Below, piece by piece: positions 58,334 through 64,000 of a DNA stretch of 64,000 nucleotides. The position numbers and the translations under genes are program-made. Source of the stretch: Gautieria morchelliformis. Lineage: Eukaryota; Basidiomycota; Agaricomycetes; Gomphales; Gomphaceae. The notes below the pieces were generated by a model. That model saw only the letters and a program-made list of their open reading frames with translations, was not told the DNA's origin and did not search any database. Where the stretch lies: assembly GCA_015179125.1 (NCBI GenBank), contig WHVA01000442.1, positions 1 through 64,000 of the forward strand. Direction: 5' to 3'. The number at the start of each line of letters is the position of its first letter. Positions within the stretch are counted from its first letter, which is position 1.

Positions 58334-59279
58334 ATGCGTCACACTTGGCGCAATATTTCTGTCATATTCATAGCATGGCTCCTCGTATCCTCTTATGGCG
58401 GTGTCTACCCTTCCTCCTCTTCGTTCGGAGGGGCAGAGCGAGTGCTTCTGTTAACAGCCCATCCGGACGATGAGTGTATGTTTTTCGCTCCTACAATCTT
58501 GTCACTTCTCCAGAGCTCTGTGGCCCTCTTCTCCGTGTGTCTTTCAGTAGGCAAGAATCCTCTCTCTTTCTTTTTCTTTCTGTTACTTATCACGCCTATC
58601 AATCACTGTTTCAAGGCAACGCTGATGGTCTTGGAGACACGAGGGTGCTTGAATTGCGTAAAAGTCTCCGAGTCCTTGGTATTCCTGATCAGAGGTCGCT
58701 GGTGGTAAATCACCCGTACGTCCCCAATCATGGTTGAAGCTTAGCCTTTCCTATGGGTCCAACGCTAGTCTTCTTCAAGACAACTTTACTGAGGCCTGGG
58801 ACTCCGAAGTCATCGCAGAGGTTGTTGGGCCTTACATTGATCGTCACAATATTACTGTGGTACGTTTAACCAGTCTATTACTCGTACGTAGCTCAATGTC
58901 ACGATAGATACTAACTTTCGACCAAGTTGGTGTCTCGCAACACCCAAATCATATTTCCCTGCCAGGTGGCGTTTCTCATCTCTTGAGCAGCCCTGGCGCC
59001 CCCTCAGTCCAAGCATTCGCTCTAAGAACTGTCCCGCTCTTCCACAAATACTTAGGGCCCGTAGCACCTTTCTTGACCAAACTCGGCCTCTGCCTTCCAT
59101 GGACATCATCAACCAATGAGCATACACATATCGCAGGCTTCGGCGAATACCTCAGTGCACTACGTGCCATGTATCAACACCAAAGCCAGCTCGTCTGGTT
59201 TCGATGGCTGTACGTCTTGTTTTCGCGATACATGTGGGTCAACGAGTGGTTCGAGATGGACGTCACTCGAGCACAGTAG
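58334..59279 (+). CDS. GPI12: GlcNAc-phosphatidylinositol de-N-acetylase (PIG-L)
   Basis: A single N-terminal membrane anchor (NISVIFIAWLLVSSYGG) is followed by the catalytic AHPDDECMFFAPTI block with zinc-binding His and Asp pair. Next are GNADGLGDTRVLELRKSLRV after the first intron, DNFTEAWDSEVIAEVVGPYI, and the second zinc motif FDQVGVSQHPNHISL. The C-terminal half (TSSTNEHTHIAGFGEYLSAL) ends EWFEMDVTRAQ. The enzyme carries out the second step of GPI-anchor synthesis on the cytosolic face of the ER. Three introns (near 58548-58615, 58714-58745 and 58860-58917). Intact. Confidence 0.92.
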
Positions 59280-59618
59280 GCAATGTACACATTGAAGAAG
59301 ATGCAGATCCCCTTCTAGTGCTTCCCAAGGGCTATGTTAGCCCCTACCCCGCCCACACTGAACTCCCGGAGTTGTTTACGCATCCATCCTGTTCCCACCT
59401 GGATGTGTGGTTCGAGCGGGGGAAAGGTCGATCGCCAGGACCGTATGACGTGTTTGCGGATGCGTCCACCAAGAGTGCGAAGAAATGGTCGTAGGTAAAG
59501 CGTGAGAACTAGCCTGTGCGAATATTAGCATACCGTTTCATCCCATCCATGTAGTACATACAGTGCAGCACCCTGTGCAAACGGGGAAAGAATCTTTAAT
59601 AGGAATAGGTTATTGAGT
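59280..59618. other. Convergent 3' flanks
   Basis: Between GPI12 and the small minus-strand gene. A plus-strand open frame persists to about 59494 but lies past the GPI12 stop and shows no domain. Confidence 0.4.
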
Positions 59619-59978
59619 TCATGATTTCGTCCAGATCCCATAAGTAATGGTAGAGACCCTTACTTGATTGCGTATAGTCACATATAATATTCCGCCCCAA
59701 TCCAACCGCAACGGAACTCCATAAAATCCTGCCTCTGTTCCTGACGATTTCCCAGCCATGTCAATTGACTTCTCCTTTGTCAACTTCTCCCCCTTCCTAG
59801 CGCTATTTGCTATTTTGGCGTCAGTTCTCGCGATAAAGCATTCTTGTGCGTCGTCGTGGTGTATAAATCGCTGGAGAGAAAGTAGGTAACTTTGCTCGAA
59901 ACGCAGATCAGGGATGGATAAGGCTAGTTTCCCTGGTGAAAGGCGACCATGGGGATGAGCACGATCAAACGAGGTCAT
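59619..59978 (-). CDS. Small unrecognised protein, start overlaps RRG7
   Basis: An uninterrupted 119-codon frame begins MTSFDRAHPHGRLSPGKLAL and continues SIPDLRFEQSYLLSLQRFIH. A basic middle (ARKGEKLTKEK) and a hydrophobic-aromatic end (GVPLRLDWGGILYVTIRNQV) follow. The even spread of blocks and the clean ATG suggest a true conserved fungal protein, though I cannot name a family and an intron in the middle is possible. Its ATG shares two bases with the plus-strand ATG of the Rrg7-like gene (CATG at 59976-59979). Confidence 0.55.
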   Translation of the reverse strand: MTSFDRAHPHGRLSPGKLALSIPDLRFEQSYLLSLQRFIHHDDAQECFIARTDAKIANSARKGEKLTKEKSIDMAGKSSGTEAGFYGVPLRLDWGGILYVTIRNQVRVSTITYGIWTKS

Positions 59979-60714
59979 GTCCAGCTCGCGGAGCTATCGA
60001 GCGGAGTTTGCCGCAACCACCAGCATGGCCCTCTCTACTGTCCATCGCGGCGTTACCTTCGAGAAACGGTCGCTCGAAATTTTGCAATCCCAGCTTTCCA
60101 TGTCTCTTCAAAAAGTAGGCGGTAGATCTGATGGAGGAATCGACCTACAAGGCTGGTGGTGGCTCCCGCCTACCAGACGTGCTCCCTCAGCCTCCCATAC
60201 TCTTCCTACTTGGACAGGTATAGACGGTATTCCACGCCGGCGAATACGCGTTCTTGGACAGTGCAAAGCAGAAAAGAAGAAAATGGGACCGAATTATGTA
60301 CGCGAGATGGAAGGCGTCCTGGGCCGTCACAACACTCAGGAAAGACGAGATCCTGTTGTCGGGCTATTGGTCTCACAATCAGCTTTCACGCGCTCAACAG
60401 TTCTTAGAGCGTTCTCATCACGGATCCCCTTATTTCTTTTGCATATTCCGCCTGAAACACACGAGCTTGACCATGATAGAGATGCTGAGGAAGACGGGGA
60501 CGTTACAACGCCACCCGAATTGATTGGCTCTGCCGTCTGGAATCCAGCTCTCGGTTCTGAGCAAGGGTTGCTTGGAGGAGAGTATGCTGCCCGTTGGGAA
60601 TGGTCTATATATACTGGAGGCGGTCGACCTGGTCTGTGGTGGAATGGGGAGAAGCTGAGTAATTGGGTTCCTCCCACAAACGTCCTGGAAGCGGATCAGA
60701 ACCGGGATTCATGA
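59977..60714 (+). CDS. RRG7: Rrg7-like protein with Mrr-type nuclease fold
   Basis: A single exon of 245 codons. After a short N-terminus, STVHRGVTFEKRSLEIL begins the Mrr/restriction-endonuclease-like fold. The core is VGGRSDGGIDLQGWWWLP followed by RIRVLGQCKAEKK, which together match the D...QxK active site of that fold. A later VVGLLVSQSAFTRSTVLRAF and the C-terminal WNPALGS and RPGLWWNGEKL are typical of the fungal family including yeast Rrg7, needed for respiratory growth and found in mitochondria. An alternative start at the MALSTVH methionine (60025 area) would avoid overlap with the minus-strand gene. No clear presequence is visible with the first ATG. Confidence 0.88.
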   Translation: MSSSRSYRAEFAATTSMALSTVHRGVTFEKRSLEILQSQLSMSLQKVGGRSDGGIDLQGWWWLPPTRRAPSASHTLPTWTGIDGIPRRRIRVLGQCKAEKKKMGPNYVREMEGVLGRHNTQERRDPVVGLLVSQSAFTRSTVLRAFSSRIPLFLLHIPPETHELDHDRDAEEDGDVTTPPELIGSAVWNPALGSEQGLLGGEYAARWEWSIYTGGGRPGLWWNGEKLSNWVPPTNVLEADQNRDS

Positions 60715-60867
60715 TCGCCCATCCGGAGAGCTCACTGCATCACGGCTGGTCTTACGCCGTGTTCGTCAAAGTAAGAATAGTACAGACGTGACACAAACAG
60801 TATTACAGAATTATCTGTGCTGCCAAGATACGAATGAACGCAATGGGACCGGTGATCCTGATCAGGT

Positions 60868-62399
60868 TTACATGTCTACAACGTCAAAGTCTGCTTCCTC
60901 GCCCTCTGCCTCGAGGGCTTCTATGTTGCAGGGACGAAAAATCAGTTTAATTCCCAAACGCCCGCATACCGTATTCATCGCTTGCTGTCGAAGGTTGTCA
61001 GGATCATCATGGTTGATGACAAGTTCCTCGAGCATCTTCAAGCTGGAGTGACTGAAAGCTTGACCCCACTTGTCCTCCCTCGACCCAGTGGTAGGTTCAA
61101 GCATCAGCCAACCAACCTCGACATATTTCAGCTCGTCAGCTGTGAAGTACGAAAATACTGAGGTGTCGTACGCAGCTTCGGGAAGTCGAAAGCGCTGGAG
61201 TTTCGGGAAATGCAAGGGTGCCACTGACGCCAAAGTATCCTGGAAATTACCATGGCCATGTATCATGTGTAGGGTGAGCTCTCGAAGAGAATGTTGATAC
61301 GACTTGCAAAGGAAGCCAATTGCTTTGGAGGTAGTTTCGGTATCATTCAGGGATGTAACCGCTAAGTCGAGTACCTGAAGGTCGCTGCATCTCGCTAAAT
61401 CCGATGCTAGCGGCCAAGGAATGTGCCCTTTAGATCTGTCATGAAAGTGGAAGGAGACCAATGATTTGGGAGGAACAAAAGCTGTATTTTGCAGCTCTTC
61501 AAATGGGCGGGTCAGGATTATGGTACAGCTGTTGAGACGGTCCCAAGAGGCCAATGCGGGACCATACCGTTCAAGGGGCATAGGATCTACCAGATGAAGC
61601 GTTCGAAGATTCGGCGAACGTAATAAGCCATTGAGAATGTTCTCATTTGTCATATCCGGAGGTGGGAACCAAGCTTCGTATCTTCTAGCGGAGACGTATG
61701 AAGCCTCATTTGTGAATATGATTTTGACCGCAGACAGAGAGGTACACATCGCGAGTATCTGCCCCACATCTGCTTGCCAGCGCGTCCAATGAGATCCTTG
61801 AGCGGTCTTAGAAGGGTGATATAACCTAGCGTCCCTTCGATGAACTGTCTTCCAGTTAGGCCTTATGCTGTGTGTGGATGATGAAACGCCCTGTCCACGA
61901 GCTTCGGCCGCATCCAGTTGTGCAGCATGTCGCAATGGACGGGGTCTCCTAGGAATACTGGCGGTACATCTGAACTCTGAAAAACAGAAGGTAATGCGAG
62001 ACACCGCAAGAGCCAGATGTCGTTCATTCTGAAACGTCCTGATAATCCCTTTGAGCGCGTCCGATGTGAGTGCCTCGAGTTCTTCGAAGAACACATCGCG
62101 GGCGTTTGCCCGCCACGATCGCGACACCTGAGCAAGACATCGATAAATATTGAGCCGACTGTTTAAATTTGATATTTCAAAGTCGGAGGCAGGATGGGAA
62201 ATAGAATTCTTCGTGGTATAGACGATCTGGAAGATCGGTCGCCTACCGTAACATTGATAAGATTCAATCGTTACAGTAAAAGATATCGAGGAGGCCACCC
62301 TAAAGATACATACCATGTCTCGAACGGTAATTCACGACGGGGGAGAGCTAATGCCACATTCCCTAGTTGTGCTTCGCTGAAATGCGAGTCTGAGTGCAT
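60868..62399 (-). CDS. F-box protein with LRR-like C-terminus
   Basis: Exon 1 (MHSDSHFSEAQLGNVALALP) contains RRELPFETW, the beginning of an F-box, and is spliced at GTATGT to an acceptor giving RPIFQIVY; the F-box continues NIYRCLAQVSRSWRANARDV. The remaining 400 residues have loosely repeated leucine-rich strands (LLRSPNLRTLHLVDPM, CSDLQVLDLAVTSL, SLRELTLHMIHGH, LKYVEVGWLMLEP), as in the large family of basidiomycete F-box proteins. It should recruit a substrate to an SCF ubiquitin ligase through Skp1; the substrate is unknown. The acidic C-terminus is EAEGEEADFDVVDM. The ATG at 62399 is chosen because the frame above it opens only at a TTG. Confidence 0.78.
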
Positions 62400-62664
62400 T
62401 GAGGAAGGAAGCTTACCGCTGCTTACGTCATTTGTAAGAAGTTGATGGGACTCGCAGAGTCGCAACCTCCTTGCCCATGATCAGCGACGTATGTGTACCG
62501 CCATCGCGCATTCCATATCTTATCTTCCCTCGACTGTTATCACTTCGTGTTTCTTGTTTCACATAGTTTCTATATAGCATAAATATAATGTTCTCCTGGA
62601 ACCTTGAAGCTTGGAGCTTGAGTACTTTTCACCGTCAAAACCCTATAACTTCCTGAGGATCTTT
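62400..62664. promoter_or_regulatory. Divergent promoter of DUR3 and the F-box gene
   Basis: Two HGATAR sites in inverse orientation lie at 62520-62525 (TTATCT) and 62537-62542 (TTATCA), about 125-145 bp before the DUR3 ATG. They would suit an AreA/Nit2-type GATA factor controlling nitrogen-catabolite genes. A TATATAG block is seen near 62569. Confidence 0.5.
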
Positions 62665-64000
62665 ATGTCTTCTCCTGGTGTGTTCAAGCCCTTGCTACGT
62701 GAGCCTTATCTTTTTGCGCTGGAATGTTGCTACAGCCCCGAATTTGAATATCAGCACAAAGCACAGGATATGGGGTCGTCGTTGGCGTCGGGTTCTTCTT
62801 CGCCGGGCTAATGCTTCTCTTGACCTTCTTTCAAAGCAAGTTTACCCGTCTTTCCCCGGCTTCCCCAGAAGAGGTAAGTCTTATTTCCCGTATTTGCCGC
62901 ACTTTCAATGATATTCGTCACTAATTCAATTACGATAAGTTCACCAGTGCTTCGAGGAACGTCAAACCCGGCTTGATTTGTTGCGGGATGTAAGGTCAAA
63001 TCGTACCTTCTCAAATACGGTTCTTATGTATTTTTTCAGCGTGAGTGCCGCGACATGGAGCGCCACTTTACTCCAGTCAAGCACGGCAGCGTATACCTTT
63101 GGTGAGAGTAAACTTATATGATGTCTCGACCACAGGCTTATAGTTCTTTAGGCGTCAGTGGTCCATGGTACATACCCGGCTCCTGCTCCACCGCTCCTCC
63201 TATGCTTCCTAATTCTAAACAGGTGGTATGGTGTAGGCGGAACGGCACAGCTCGGTTTCTTCACGTCCGTTTGTCCCTTACCAATTGTTTTACTAAACGT
63301 CGCTTATGTCTCTAACTGAAACAGGATGGTTGCCGCAAAAATTAAGATGAATGCGAACGGCGCTCACACATTCCTCGAAGTATGTCGCATGTAATTGTTG
63401 TTTATCATCATTTCACCGAGGTGGCATGCCAAGATCGTCAAAGTCCGCTTCGGCACCTCCGCCCACATTCTGTTCACATTTTATGGTTTGCTGTGTAACC
63501 TTATTGTGTGCGGCTCTCTTCTTTGTGCGTCACGACGTTAGACTACTTCACCTGAGAGACTGGGACACTCATCACACTTATGTCCTCTTATCTAAGTGGG
63601 GGGAGCTGCAACGGTCAATGCTCTTACGGGGGTGAATATTGACGCGGCATGTTTGCTGCTCCCTGTTGGCATAGCCGTTTGTAAGTTTTACCTGACACAT
63701 CTGAGGAAGAACGTACTCAGCAAGCATACACCTGTGTAGACGTTGTGTTTGGTGGTCTCCGTGCCACGTTTGTTTGCGACTGGTCACACACCTTGATCCT
63801 CTTTATCATTATATACCTGTTCCTCTTCAACACATTGTCGGCACTTGTCTCCTTTTTACCTAACTTGGCATCTCTCTGATTGGCTGCCTTTTTAGTGGTA
63901 CCTCCAGTATCATAGGGAGCACTTCTGCCATGTACGATCTTCTCGTGGACGCCGCGCGCGTCACACCTGTCCCCGGCAACCAAGACGGGAGCTATCTCAC
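62665..64000 (+). CDS. DUR3: Urea active transporter Dur3, 5' part
   Basis: Exon 1 (MSSPGVFKPLL) joins PQSTGYGVVVGVGFFFAGLM across an intron with acceptor near 62755. LTFFQSKFTRLSPASPEE, EFTSASRNVKPGL, AWSATLLQSSTAAYTF-like sequence and VSGPWYIPGSC-type blocks match sodium/solute symporters of the Dur3 group. Later exons contain NGAHTFLE, VVTLLCAALFFV and other membrane spans, DVVFGGLRATFVCDWSHT-like sequence and VPGNQDGSYLT at the edge. The protein takes up urea and polyamines at the plasma membrane by proton symport. It is cut off by the window, so perhaps half or more of the about 650-residue protein is missing. At least eight introns, each 50-60 nt. Confidence 0.94.

Overview
The window looks like nuclear DNA of a filamentous basidiomycete, most likely an Agaricomycete. 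Genes lie close together on both strands, are interrupted by many GT..AG introns of about 45-65 nt, and encode typical eukaryotic or fungal proteins (exocyst Sec5, Erv29/SURF4, a WOPR regulator, GPI de-N-acetylase, a delta-9 desaturase fused to cytochrome b5, the urea permease Dur3). All gene models below were spliced by eye from protein motifs, so outer limits are firmer than some internal exon borders.

Layout. 1-3.05 kb is repeat-rich and gene-poor, with long inverted repeats, clusters of short GC-rich words and a minisatellite enclosed by inverted arms. 3.05-7.29 kb has no gene I can identify; it holds a near-perfect 24-bp hairpin and a tandemly duplicated coding-like module. From 7.3 kb on the sequence is mostly genic: zinc alcohol/polyol dehydrogenase (+), secreted histidine acid phosphatase (+), Rmd1/Sif2-type DUF155 membrane protein (-), Gti1/Pac2 WOPR factor (-), DNAJC11-type J protein (-), MutY adenine DNA glycosylase (-), mitochondrial-type acyl-CoA synthetase (-), a decayed C-terminal piece of a sphingomyelinase-like phosphodiesterase (+), a small expansin-like secreted protein (-), Sec5 (-), Erv29/SURF4 (-), GH28 pectinase (-), a GC-rich unresolved zone, delta-9 desaturase (+), an unrecognised small spliced gene (-), a divergent G-protein alpha subunit (-), a RING plus RRM-like protein (+), mitochondrial ribosome recycling factor (-), a SNF2/RING translocase (+), a FAD monooxygenase (-), GPI12/PIG-L (+), a small unrecognised protein (-) sharing its CATG start with an Rrg7-like nuclease-fold protein (+), an F-box protein (-) and the 5' part of the urea permease DUR3 (+), which runs off the right edge.

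The genes do not form one pathway; this is a mixed housekeeping neighbourhood. Themes that recur are secretion (Sec5, Erv29), mitochondria (DNAJC11, RRF1, Rrg7, acyl-CoA synthetase), plant-wall or nutrient use (GH28, expansin-like, acid phosphatase, Dur3) and ubiquitin/chromatin control (RING, SNF2-RING, F-box). I saw no clear biosynthetic cluster, CRISPR array, tRNA or rRNA. The observations I rate highest are the G-alpha subunit whose catalytic switch-II glutamine is replaced by serine, the head-to-head genes with overlapping start codons, the inverted-repeat-bounded minisatellite, and a shared TCACGTGA palindrome just upstream of three or four genes.
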